Assembly (NCBI GenBank): GCA_031253365.1
Contig: JAIRWE010000074.1
Span: 1 to 17,755, forward strand
Reading direction: 5' to 3'
Source: Oscillospiraceae bacterium
GTDB lineage: Bacteria > Bacillota > Clostridia > Oscillospirales > Ruminococcaceae
DNA length: 17,755 bases
Shown here piece by piece: positions 7,363 through 14,257 of this stretch. Numbering within the stretch: position 1 is the stretch's first letter; the number at the start of each line of letters is the position of its first letter. The translations under genes and the position numbers were made by a program. A model generated the notes under the pieces. That model made no database searches, was not told the origin of the DNA, and worked only from the letters and a program-made list of their open reading frames with translations.

Positions 7363-7776
7363 TTATTTTCCCGTTAATTTCCGCAAAACGCCGTAAGCCT
7401 CCCCCGGGGAGGAAACGCGCATAACCGCTTCTTCCATAGGGCAAAGCCCCGTGCCGGAACGGTCGGTAATACGCAAAACCTCGCGTTCGGCGAAGAAAGC
7501 CACGCCGTTTTCTTCCAACGCCGAAACCGCGGCGCGGCTTATCAGCGCGGTATACAGTTCCTTAATCCTTCCGAAAGCCAACAAAAGCGCCGCCGCTCTG
7601 CCCGTTACCCTGTCGGCGGCATAAGCGCCCTTGAAAATTTCGGGATTTTCCGCGAGCAATTCCATAATGGGGGCAATTCCGCTTTTTTCGGAAACGCGAA
7701 CCGTTTCGCCGTTGATAAGAACGAACGTCGTTTTTTCAACGAGAAGTTTCTTGGCTTTTTCTGAACTGCCGTTCAA
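7363..7776 (-). CDS. DUF1893 domain protein
   Basis: The 137-aa product matches the DUF1893 family: an early strand with VLINGETVRVSEKSG, a central AADRVTGRAAALLLAFG segment (53-69), and the C-terminal signature RSGTGLCPMEEAV (about 106-118). The family has a cytidine-deaminase-like fold, but no reaction is established. The Cys in GLCPMEEA is conserved by family pattern. The start is TTG (7774-7776) with AAAGGAG 8 nt upstream, inside the ECF gene, so the two genes overlap by 41 nt in different frames. No later start with an SD keeps the family N-terminus. It is the last gene of the tRNA-His/reductase/ECF group. No GC-rich terminator follows; only a weak TTGAT/ATCAA hairpin is present before the next promoter. 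Confidence 0.85.
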   Translation of the reverse strand: MNGSSEKAKKLLVEKTTFVLINGETVRVSEKSGIAPIMELLAENPEIFKGAYAADRVTGRAAALLLAFGRIKELYTALISRAAVSALEENGVAFFAEREVLRITDRSGTGLCPMEEAVMRVSSPGEAYGVLRKLTGK

Positions 7777-8311
7777 GGAACCCGCTCCTTTCCAGCGAAT
7801 ATACCACCGTGGGAATGTAAGTAAGCTGAATTATTATGCCGTATATTCCCGTATTAACGGCGGCAAGCGCGAAAGACACGCCGCCCAAGCGCGTTACGCC
7901 GAGCAAATCCCCGGCGATTATCAAAGCCAAGGCGAACACAAGCCTTCCGAACAGCATGGAAGCGACCAGCGTGATAAAGATTCCGGCTTTTTTCCCGCGG
8001 GAGAATTTATACAAAAACCCGCTCATAAATCCATACGCGCCGAGCTCCAAAATCATAAACGGCAGACGGAAAGACATAGGCATTCCGGTGAAAAAATGGC
8101 TCAACACGGGGGAAACCGCTCCCACCGCAAACCCATACGTCGGTCCGAGGGCAAAGCCCCCGATTAACACGGGAATGTGCATGGGCAAAAACACTTCCCC
8201 CGCCATTGCGACGCCCGTAAAATGGAACGCCTGCGGGAGAAGTACGGCGAACGCGACGATTACCCCGCCGAACGCAATCTTTTTCGTCGCGATTTTCGCG
8301 GCGGTATTCAT
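7736..8311 (-). CDS. ECF transporter S component (substrate-binding membrane subunit)
   Basis: This 191-aa protein is strongly hydrophobic with about five or six membrane segments. It has the pattern GEVFLPMHIPVLIGGFALGP (38-57), followed by GAVSPVLSHFFTGMP and ELGAYG, typical of the small-molecule S components of group II ECF importers. These bind a vitamin or similar micronutrient and share an energising module (EcfA1, EcfA2, EcfT) encoded elsewhere; none of those genes is in the window. The ligand cannot be read from the sequence; a pantothenate, hydroxymethylpyrimidine or folate type is possible, but I cannot choose. The ATG has a GAGGGGG SD that overlaps the end of the reductase gene, with only 3 nt between stop and start. 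The C-terminal 13 codons are shared with the DUF1893 start region. Confidence 0.87.
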   Translation of the reverse strand: MNTAAKIATKKIAFGGVIVAFAVLLPQAFHFTGVAMAGEVFLPMHIPVLIGGFALGPTYGFAVGAVSPVLSHFFTGMPMSFRLPFMILELGAYGFMSGFLYKFSRGKKAGIFITLVASMLFGRLVFALALIIAGDLLGVTRLGGVSFALAAVNTGIYGIIIQLTYIPTVVYSLERSGFLERQFRKSQETSR

Positions 8312-8314
8312 GTT

Positions 8315-9454
8315 TCAAGCCCCCTCTTTCTTTTTCAGGGCGTCAAGCTGTTTTTGAACCTTTTTCAAGTCCTCGCGAACGGCGATTTTCTGCGGGCATT
8401 GTTCCTCGCACGCGCCGCATTCGTTGCAGTTAAGCGCCTTTTCGCCCTCGCTGATTATACCCCAGTCCCAATTTGCCGAAGCGCGGTTTTCATAAATACC
8501 GTAGTTGTTCCATATCGTGAAATTCCACGGGATGTTAACCCCCGCCGGACAAGGCATACAATAGTTACAGCCGGTACAACCGTTATAGACGCGCTTGACC
8601 CGCTCGGTTCTCACCTTCTCAACGACGCTCATTTCTTCGTCGGATAACGGTTTCAATTCCCCGCAGGTTTTCAAGTTTTCGTAAACCTGCTCCGCTTTTG
8701 ACATTCCGCTGAGAATGACCTTTACGCCGGGCAGCCCGCCGACCCACCTTATCGCCCACGAAGCGGGAGAGGCTTCGGGATTGACGGCGGTGAACAGCTT
8801 TTCCAGATTTTCGGGCAGCTTGGCGAGCGAACCGCCCTTAACCGGCTCCATGATTATAACGGGAACGCCGAGTTTTTCGCAAAGGCGATAAGCGGCAAGT
8901 CCGCCCTGATTCTCGTCGATGTCCATATAGTTGAGCTGTATTTGGCAAAAGTCCCATTCGCGGGCGGTTATGATTTTTTCAAAACATTCAAAATCATCGT
9001 GGAAAGAGAACCCGAAATACTTGATTTTCCCCGTTCTTTTCAGCTCTTCCCCCCACTTTTCAATATTCAAATCCCGCATATTCGCCCATTTTTTCTTATC
9101 CAAGGCGTGCAGCAGGTAAAAGTCGATATAATCCATATTCAGCCGGCTTAACTGCTCGCCGAAAATCCTTTGGGCGTCGTCAAGCGACTTAACCGCCCAC
9201 GTAGGCAGTTTGGTCGCCATGTAAAAGCTGTCCCGGGGATATCCGCCGAGTACGCTTCCGGTGAACTCCTCGCTTTTGCCGCCGTGGTAAACGTAAGCGG
9301 AATCAAAATAGTTTACGCCGCCGTCAATCGCGATTTTAATCATTTGGCTGCTCAAAGCCTCGTCGATTTTCCCGTTTTTTTCGGGAAACCGCATACATCC
9401 GAAACCCAAAAGGGACGGCGACACGTTCAACTTGTCAATCTTTCTGTACTCCAT
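8315..9454 (-). CDS. Aldo/keto reductase with C-terminal 4Fe-4S ferredoxin domain
   Basis: The 379-aa product has an AKR TIM barrel with the catalytic tetrad D51 and Y56 (YFDSAYVYHGG), K82 (MATKLP) and H116 (YLLHALD). A C-terminal ferredoxin-like part follows with two Cys sets: CTGCNYCMPCP (C293, C296, C299, C302) and CNECGACEEQCP (C343, C346, C349, C353). The N-terminus MEYRKIDKLNVSPSLLGFGCMRFP is typical of this Fe-S AKR subgroup, which is common in anaerobes; the substrate is unknown. The frame is open upstream across a tRNA gene, but ATG 9452-9454 has GGAGG 8 nt before it and is the real start. The gene begins 25 nt after the 3' end of tRNA-His and 3 nt before the ECF gene. With nifJ upstream, a link to ferredoxin-based anaerobic redox is plausible (inference). 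Confidence 0.93.
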   Translation of the reverse strand: MEYRKIDKLNVSPSLLGFGCMRFPEKNGKIDEALSSQMIKIAIDGGVNYFDSAYVYHGGKSEEFTGSVLGGYPRDSFYMATKLPTWAVKSLDDAQRIFGEQLSRLNMDYIDFYLLHALDKKKWANMRDLNIEKWGEELKRTGKIKYFGFSFHDDFECFEKIITAREWDFCQIQLNYMDIDENQGGLAAYRLCEKLGVPVIIMEPVKGGSLAKLPENLEKLFTAVNPEASPASWAIRWVGGLPGVKVILSGMSKAEQVYENLKTCGELKPLSDEEMSVVEKVRTERVKRVYNGCTGCNYCMPCPAGVNIPWNFTIWNNYGIYENRASANWDWGIISEGEKALNCNECGACEEQCPQKIAVREDLKKVQKQLDALKKKEGA

Positions 9455-9479
9455 ATACGCTACCTCCGAAATGATACGA

Positions 9480-9554
9480 GGTGGATAGCGGGATTCGAAC
9501 CCACGGCCTTCAGAGCCACAATCTGACGCGCTAACCAACTGCGCCATACCCACC
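9480..9554 (-). tRNA. tRNA-His (anticodon GTG)
   Basis: On the minus strand all cloverleaf parts fold: acceptor GTGGGTA with TATCCAC (one G-U), D-arm GCGC/GCGC, anticodon stem TCAGA/TCTGA around the 7-base loop TTGTGGC (anticodon GTG), and T-arm GTGGG-TTCGAAT-CCCGC. The histidine identity pair is present as an extra G-1 at 9554 opposite C73 at 9480. CCA is not encoded. The first reading base of the anticodon is G34, the site that Tgt (encoded at 5358-6488) modifies. Confidence 0.97.
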
Positions 9555-9588
9555 GCGGCAATACGTTGAACACTTCCGAAAACCTTCC

Positions 9589-9651
9589 GTGTTTCGCGAC
9601 GCGGCGCGGCTTTCGCCTTGCCGACGGTAAAGACGCGCCGCGCCGAAACAC
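9589..9651 (-). other. Long GC-rich hairpin between nifJ and tRNA-His
   Basis: The arms GTGTTTCGCGACGCGGCGCG (9589-9608) and CGCGCCGCGCCGAAACAC (9634-9651) pair over about 18 bp with a small bulge, and the 25-nt loop between them can pair partly with itself. No T-tract follows on the minus strand, so complete termination after nifJ is not assured. On the plus strand ATTTTT lies 6-12 nt beyond, but no plus gene precedes it. It may act as a partial terminator or an mRNA-end stabiliser. Confidence 0.6.
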
Positions 9652-9667
9652 CGAAAATTTTTGAGGG

Positions 9668-12600
9668 TTACGCCTTATAGTATTCAACCAATCCGACCAA
9701 ATCGTCATATTTCTTTTTGGCGTCCTTGACGGCTTTGTCGAACAGCCCTTCCGCTTTCGCGGCGTTTTGTATTTTGAGCGAGTTATACCGGACCTCACGC
9801 ATTATGAAGTCCTTGTAATCCAGCGTCGGCGCCTTGCTGTCCAGCGTAAACGGCGACTTGCCTTCCGCCGCGAGCGCGGGGTTAAATCTGAACAAATGCC
9901 AGTAACCGGATTGAACCGCCTCCTTCTCGACTTGACCCGCTATTGCCAACCCGCCTTTTATTCCGTGGTTGATGCAAGGGGCGTAAGCGATTACGATTGA
10001 AGGTCCGTCATACGCTTCCGCTTCCGTGAACGCCTTTATGCACTGGTTCATATCGGCGCTCATTGCCACCTGCGCCACATAGACGTAATCGTATTTCATG
10101 GCAATACCCGCCAAATCCTTTTTCTTCACGTCCTTGCCGCCCGCCGCGAATTGGGCGATCGCGCCCGTCGGAGTTGATTTCGAGGACTGACCGCCCGTGT
10201 TGGAATAAACCTCGGTATCGAATACGAGAATGTTTATATTCACGCCGCTTGCCAACACATGGTCGAGACCGCCGTAACCGATGTCGTAAGCCCAACCGTC
10301 GCCGCCGAACGCCCACACGGACTTTTTCCCGAGATACTGCTTCCCGTCAAGGATTTCACGCGAGAGGGAACAGGCGTCGCACACGCATTTTTTCCCGTTT
10401 TCGAGCCATTCCTTCTCCCACTGCGTTCCGGTCAGGTCAACGTTGATACCGTCCTTCAAAGCGGCGATAAACTCGTGCGCGGCGATGTTGTTGGCTTCGC
10501 CGTCTTTCAGGGTGTCGAGCCATTTCTGCGCCGCCGCCTTCAAGGGGGCGTAGGTGTGTTCAACGTCAATCAACGCCTTGGCTTTCTTGATAAGGCGGCT
10601 GCGAACGGCGTTTTGACCCAGGAACATTCCGTACCCGAATTCGGCGGTGTCCTCGAACAACGAGTTCGCCCACGCGGGTCCCCTGCCCTCTTTATTGACC
10701 GTGTACGGAGTCGAGGGAGCCGAACCGCCCCAAATCGACGAACAGCCCGTCGCGTTGGCTATATACATTCTGTCGCCGAATAACTGGGTGACGAGTTTCG
10801 CGTAAGGGGTTTCGCCGCAACCGGAACAAGCGCCGGAGAACTCCAGCAACGGCTGCTTAAACTGCGAGCCTTTAACCGAAGTGGGCTTGAATTTCTCGAA
10901 TACTTCGGGCTTTTCGGGAACACCGCCGCAATACGCGAAAACATCCTGCTGCGCCAACTGGGTTTCCAACGGCTTCATAACGAGGGCTTTTTCTTTGGCG
11001 GGACAGGTATTCACGCAGACGCCGCAACCGTAGCAATCAAGCGGAGAAATCGCCATGGTGAACTTAAACCCCGCCAATCCCGTGGCGTCTTTCGACTTTA
11101 AGCCGTCCGGGGCTTTCGACACTTCGTCGCCGCTCAGAATATACGGGCGGACGGTAGCGTGCGGGCAGACGTAAGAGCATTGGTTGCACTGAATACAGTT
11201 ATCCGAAATCCATTCCGGCACGGCGACCGCGACCCCGCGTTTCTCGTAAGCCGCCGAACCCTGCGGGAATGTTCCGTCCGCCATATCCTTAAACGTCGAA
11301 ACGGGGAGGGCGTCGCCCATTTGACCTTCAACGGGAATAAGAATATTGTTGACGAAATCCACCAAATCGGCGCGGGAACCCTTAGCGGTATGCGACGGGA
11401 AATCCTCTCCCGCGTCGGCCCAAGCCGCGGGAACGTCAACCTTATGGAACGCTTCCGCGCCCATGTCAATCGCCTTGTAGTTCATATTGACTATATCCTC
11501 GCCCTTTTTCGCGAATTGTTTGTGAACCGCCTGCTTCATATAGTCAATCGCCTCATGCGCCGGGATTACGTTCGCGATTTTGAAAAACGCCGACTGCAAA
11601 ACCGTGCTTACGCGGTTCCCCAAACCTATTTCCTTCGCAATTTTGATACCGTTGATGATATAAAAATCGATGTTGTTTTTGGCGATATACGATTTGACCT
11701 TGTTCGGAAGATACTTGTCAAGCTCTTCCGCGCTCCATTGGCAGTTAAGCAGGAACGAACCGCCCGGCAGAACGTCCTTCACCATGTCGTATTTATCGAT
11801 GTAGGACGGATTATGGCAGGCGACAAAATTTGCCTTCGTAATGAAATAGGTCGATTTGATGGGCGATTTACCGAAACGCAGATGCGATATGGTCACGCCC
11901 CCCGACTTCTTGGAATCGTAGGCGAAATACGCCTGCGCGTACATATCGGTATGGTCGCCGATAATCTTAATCGAGTTCTTATTCGCGCCTACCGTGCCGT
12001 CCGCGCCGATTCCCCAGAATTTGCAGCTTGTCGTGCCTTCGGGAACGGTGTTCGGGTTTTCGTGAAGCGGCAGTGAAATTCCGGTTAAATCGTCCTCGAT
12101 ACCTACGGTGAAGCGCGGTTTCGACGTGTTGCGGTAAACGGCGATTACGCAGGCGGGGTTGAAGTCCTTCGAGCCTAACCCGTATCTTCCCGAGTAAACG
12201 GCGGCGTCGGAGAATTTACCCGCCTGTTTCAACGCGGCTACGACGTCGAGATACAGCGGTTCACCCGGCGAACCCGCTTCCTTCGTGCGGTCAAGAACGG
12301 TAATCTTCTTGGCGGTGGAGGGAATGGCGTCGACAAAAGCGTTCACCGCGAACGGACGATAGAGCCTCACCTTAACCAAACCGACTTTTTCGCCTTTTGA
12401 AGCGAGATAGTCAATCGTTTCCTCTATCGTATCGCAAGCGGAACCCATCGCGACTATAACCTGTTCGGCGTCGGGAGCGCCGTAGTAATTGAACAGTTTA
12501 TAGTCCGTACCGATTTTCGCGTTTATTTTGTTCATCTCTCCCTGAACTATGTCCGGAAGAGCGTTGTAGTAGGAATTGCAGGCTTCGCGCGCTTGGAAGA

Positions 12601-13273
12601 AAATGTCCGGATTTTGCGCCGTTCCGCGTAAAACCGGCTTTTCGGGATTGAGGGCGCGGTTGCGGAACGCTTCAATCGCTTCAAAATCCGTAAGCTCGGC
12701 AAGCTCCTCGTCGCTCCAAACCTCAATCTTCTGAATCTCGTGAGAGGTTCTGAACCCGTCAAAAAAGTTCAGAAAAGGCACCCGCCCCTTTATCGTCGAG
12801 AGATGAGAAACCGCCCCCAAATCCATAACCTCCTGCGGGTTGGTGGAACACATCATCGCGTAACCCGTCTGGCGGCAGGAATAAACGTCGCTGTGGTCGC
12901 CGAAAATCGACAGCGCGTGGGAAGCGATGGCGCGCGCCGAAACGTGAATTACGCTCGGAAGCAGTTCCCCCGCGATTTTGTACATATTCGGAATCATCAG
13001 TAACAAACCCTGTGAAGCCGTGTATGTCGTCGTAAGCGCGCCCGCCGTAAGCGAACCGTGAACCGCGCCCGCCGCGCCGGCTTCCGACTGCATTTCCACG
13101 ACTTTGACCTCATCGCCGAACAGATTCTTTTTTCCCGACGTCGCCCACGTATCGGTGACTTCCGCCATTACCGACGAGGGGGTGATGGGATAGATTGCCG
13201 CTACCTCCGTAAACGCGTAGGACACGTGTCCGGCGGCGGTATTGCCGTCCATTGTTTGTTTTTTTCTGGCCAT
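9668..13273 (-). CDS. nifJ: Pyruvate:ferredoxin (flavodoxin) oxidoreductase
   Basis: This single-chain 1201-aa PFOR cleaves pyruvate with CoA to acetyl-CoA and CO2 and reduces ferredoxin or flavodoxin in the cytosol. Domains in order: the pyruvate-binding domain with YPITPSS (28-34), a transketolase C-like domain with the CoA-site region near 270-400, the gamma/EKR part, and a two-cluster ferredoxin domain with C693, C696, C699, C703 and C747, C750, C753, C757. The TPP domain holds the proximal cluster Cys C816, C819, C844 and probably C1078, plus GGDGWAYDIGYGG (990-1002) and SNTGGQ (1024-1029). The length is typical of homodimeric bacterial enzymes. The ATG has AAAGGAGG about 7 nt upstream and a dedicated promoter at 13406-13434. 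Because the gene is alone on its transcript start, it is probably strongly expressed in central metabolism. Confidence 0.98.
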   Translation of the reverse strand: MARKKQTMDGNTAAGHVSYAFTEVAAIYPITPSSVMAEVTDTWATSGKKNLFGDEVKVVEMQSEAGAAGAVHGSLTAGALTTTYTASQGLLLMIPNMYKIAGELLPSVIHVSARAIASHALSIFGDHSDVYSCRQTGYAMMCSTNPQEVMDLGAVSHLSTIKGRVPFLNFFDGFRTSHEIQKIEVWSDEELAELTDFEAIEAFRNRALNPEKPVLRGTAQNPDIFFQAREACNSYYNALPDIVQGEMNKINAKIGTDYKLFNYYGAPDAEQVIVAMGSACDTIEETIDYLASKGEKVGLVKVRLYRPFAVNAFVDAIPSTAKKITVLDRTKEAGSPGEPLYLDVVAALKQAGKFSDAAVYSGRYGLGSKDFNPACVIAVYRNTSKPRFTVGIEDDLTGISLPLHENPNTVPEGTTSCKFWGIGADGTVGANKNSIKIIGDHTDMYAQAYFAYDSKKSGGVTISHLRFGKSPIKSTYFITKANFVACHNPSYIDKYDMVKDVLPGGSFLLNCQWSAEELDKYLPNKVKSYIAKNNIDFYIINGIKIAKEIGLGNRVSTVLQSAFFKIANVIPAHEAIDYMKQAVHKQFAKKGEDIVNMNYKAIDMGAEAFHKVDVPAAWADAGEDFPSHTAKGSRADLVDFVNNILIPVEGQMGDALPVSTFKDMADGTFPQGSAAYEKRGVAVAVPEWISDNCIQCNQCSYVCPHATVRPYILSGDEVSKAPDGLKSKDATGLAGFKFTMAISPLDCYGCGVCVNTCPAKEKALVMKPLETQLAQQDVFAYCGGVPEKPEVFEKFKPTSVKGSQFKQPLLEFSGACSGCGETPYAKLVTQLFGDRMYIANATGCSSIWGGSAPSTPYTVNKEGRGPAWANSLFEDTAEFGYGMFLGQNAVRSRLIKKAKALIDVEHTYAPLKAAAQKWLDTLKDGEANNIAAHEFIAALKDGINVDLTGTQWEKEWLENGKKCVCDACSLSREILDGKQYLGKKSVWAFGGDGWAYDIGYGGLDHVLASGVNINILVFDTEVYSNTGGQSSKSTPTGAIAQFAAGGKDVKKKDLAGIAMKYDYVYVAQVAMSADMNQCIKAFTEAEAYDGPSIVIAYAPCINHGIKGGLAIAGQVEKEAVQSGYWHLFRFNPALAAEGKSPFTLDSKAPTLDYKDFIMREVRYNSLKIQNAAKAEGLFDKAVKDAKKKYDDLVGLVEYYKA

Positions 13274-13399
13274 TGTTCATCCTCCTTTTAAGAATTTAAC
13301 TCTCCTTCTCAGGCAACCTCCGAACCCTTTTTGACGATTTTCGGCGGGATTTACGCGGTACTTTGAAAATCAATCGCGAACGGGTGTGAAAGAAGTCTG
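13274..13399 (-). promoter_or_regulatory. nifJ 5' leader with three SD-like sites
   Basis: The leader of about 125 nt carries, on the minus strand, TTCGGAGGTTGCCTGA (13309-13324), then AGAAGGAGAG, then the real SD AAAAGGAGG before the ATG. An inverted repeat GATTTTC ... GAAAATC lies upstream of these. No reading frame with a start codon ends at the TGA of the first motif. The two extra purine-rich sites may hold ribosomes in standby or be relics of a duplicated element; this is inference. Confidence 0.45.
13309..13324 (-). repeat. Repeat TTCGGAGGTTGCCTGA, copy 3 (non-initiating)
   Basis: This is identical over 16 nt to the ddl copy at 5086-5101, but no start codon follows here: the TGA is followed by GAAGG. 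It sits about 36 nt before the nifJ start, so the motif recurs outside a simple SD role. A degenerate copy (TTCGGAGGTTGTTTGA) forms the last codons of the HD gene at 13465-13480. Confidence 0.6.
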
Positions 13400-13405
13400 A
13401 CACCA

Positions 13406-13434
13406 ATTCTACCACATTTTACGCAATTTGTAAA
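13406..13434 (-). promoter_or_regulatory. nifJ promoter (sigma-A type)
   Basis: On the minus strand: -35 TTTACA (13429-13434), 17 nt, then -10 TAGAAT (13406-13411) with an extended TGG in front. Each box matches consensus at five of six positions. Transcription would start near 13399. It lies 30 nt after the stop of the HD gene, so nifJ need not depend on that gene's promoter. Confidence 0.8.
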
Positions 13435-13464
13435 CAGCAAAAGGCATAATCGGGCAAAATTTTG

Positions 13465-14079
13465 TCAAACAACCTCCGAAACGGGGTTTTCGTTACCGCG
13501 CGATTCTTTCGTAATATCGTCGAACAGCGCCAAGAATTCCCTCTCGTCCTCCTCGAACGTCCTGACGCTGAAATCCGGCGGAAACACGGGCGCGCAGGTT
13601 TCAATATCTATGGTTTCCCCTGCTAACTCCGCGAATTCCAGCTTTAACATCATGTCGTCAATCTCCCCGACGACCTTCAAATCCGAATCCGCCGGGAAGA
13701 GCTTGAACCTCTCCCAAATCACGGATTGCAGGTTTTTTTCGATTTCCCTGTAATCGGGCAGCCCCGTTTTAACGGGGCGCGTCACGTCCGAGATATAAGC
13801 CTCGCACGCGTCGTGAAGCAGCAGCATTAAAAGAATGTCCGCGTTCTCGCCCCGCGCCAACCCCTCGCGGCAACAATTTATGCAATGCCGCGCGACCGAG
13901 AAAAATCTGTTGAAATGCCCGTTCGCCCTGCACATTAGCGAAAGCGCGTGCGCTATATCCGCGGCGTCTATGTCCTGCGCGCGGGGATTTCGCGGGGAAA
14001 AGCGATGTTTCCTGTAAGTAGTGATAAAATCGTTCGGCTGCGCCGCAGCAGCTTCGACGGCGGATAATACTTCCGGCAA
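13465..14079 (-). CDS. HD-domain phosphohydrolase (YfbR/5'-deoxynucleotidase-like)
   Basis: The 204-aa product shows the metal-dependent HD motif order: H65 in FSVARHCINC, H89-D90 in LLHDACEAYISDVTRPVK (87-104), and a later Asp in EIDDMML (near 141). The string HDxxEAYxxDxxxPxK is typical of the YfbR-like and phage-type HD hydrolases that act on nucleotides, so hydrolysis of a nucleoside monophosphate or related phosphate is likely; the substrate is not known. The start is TTG (14077-14079) with AAGGGGG 8 nt upstream, and no ATG is available before the conserved region. The gene is driven by a promoter at 14188-14216 that overlaps the promoter of the divergent secreted-protein gene. The last codons (SEVV-stop) coincide with the recurring GGAGGTT motif. 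Confidence 0.87.
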   Translation of the reverse strand: MPEVLSAVEAAAAQPNDFITTYRKHRFSPRNPRAQDIDAADIAHALSLMCRANGHFNRFFSVARHCINCCREGLARGENADILLMLLLHDACEAYISDVTRPVKTGLPDYREIEKNLQSVIWERFKLFPADSDLKVVGEIDDMMLKLEFAELAGETIDIETCAPVFPPDFSVRTFEEDEREFLALFDDITKESRGNENPVSEVV

Positions 14080-14112
14080 CTTTTGAACCCCCTTTTTTTT
14101 CGGCGTTATCCC

Positions 14113-14136
14113 CGGCGTGAAGCGCGTTTCACGCCG
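14113..14136 (-). other. Perfect 9-bp hairpin in the leader of the HD gene
   Basis: CGGCGTGAA (14113-14121) pairs exactly with TTCACGCCG (14128-14136) around a 6-nt loop. It lies in the untranslated leader of the HD gene, about 34 nt before its start, and has no T-tract on the minus strand. It could be an operator palindrome or an RNA control element; the sequence does not tell which. Confidence 0.6.
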
Positions 14137-14187
14137 CGAACGGGTATTTCCGAAAACACGAACGAAAAACGCCTTGTTTTTTTGTGC

Positions 14188-14216
14188 ATTATGTCAATGG
14201 AAATTTTCGGTGTAAA
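14188..14216 (-). promoter_or_regulatory. Promoter of the HD phosphohydrolase gene
   Basis: On the minus strand: -35 TTTACA (14211-14216), 17 nt, then -10 CATAAT (14188-14193). Transcription would start near 14181, giving a leader of about 100 nt. The boxes interleave with those of the plus-strand promoter at 14198-14226. Confidence 0.65.
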
Positions 14217-14226
14217 ATGCTATAAT
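14198..14226 (+). promoter_or_regulatory. Promoter of the secreted Ig-like protein gene
   Basis: A perfect -10 TATAAT (14221-14226) has an extended TGC in front, and TGGAAA (14198-14203, four of six to consensus) stands 17 nt upstream as -35. The first ATG is about 30 nt after the -10, behind AAGGAGG at 14243-14249, so the leader is short. Confidence 0.75.
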
Positions 14227-14257
14227 GGGGTAAAATAAAATCAAGGAGGCAATCATA

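Noticed and set aside
9455..9553. Upstream extension of the aldo/keto reductase frame by 33 codons
   Set aside because: The extra codons read through the tRNA-His gene. The ATG at 9454 has a GGAGG site at 8 nt and matches the family N-terminus.
11159..12076. Plus-strand open frame of 305 codons opposite nifJ
   Set aside because: It lies wholly within the certain nifJ gene on the other strand, with no SD of note and no domain pattern.
13309..13345. Tiny reading frame ending SEVA-stop in the nifJ leader
   Set aside because: The frame has an upstream TAA and no usable start codon between. The similar frames before ddl and tgt also lack starts.
13330..13355. Possible T-box in the nifJ leader (GTACCGCG on the minus strand)
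   Set aside because: Only the last 8 bases resemble the T-box core. The AGGGTGG part, specifier loop and terminator are missing.
14192..14197. Perfect TTGACA on the minus strand as a -35 box
   Set aside because: No -10-like sequence lies 16 to 18 nt downstream. It falls in the spacer and -10 of the better promoter at 14188-14216.
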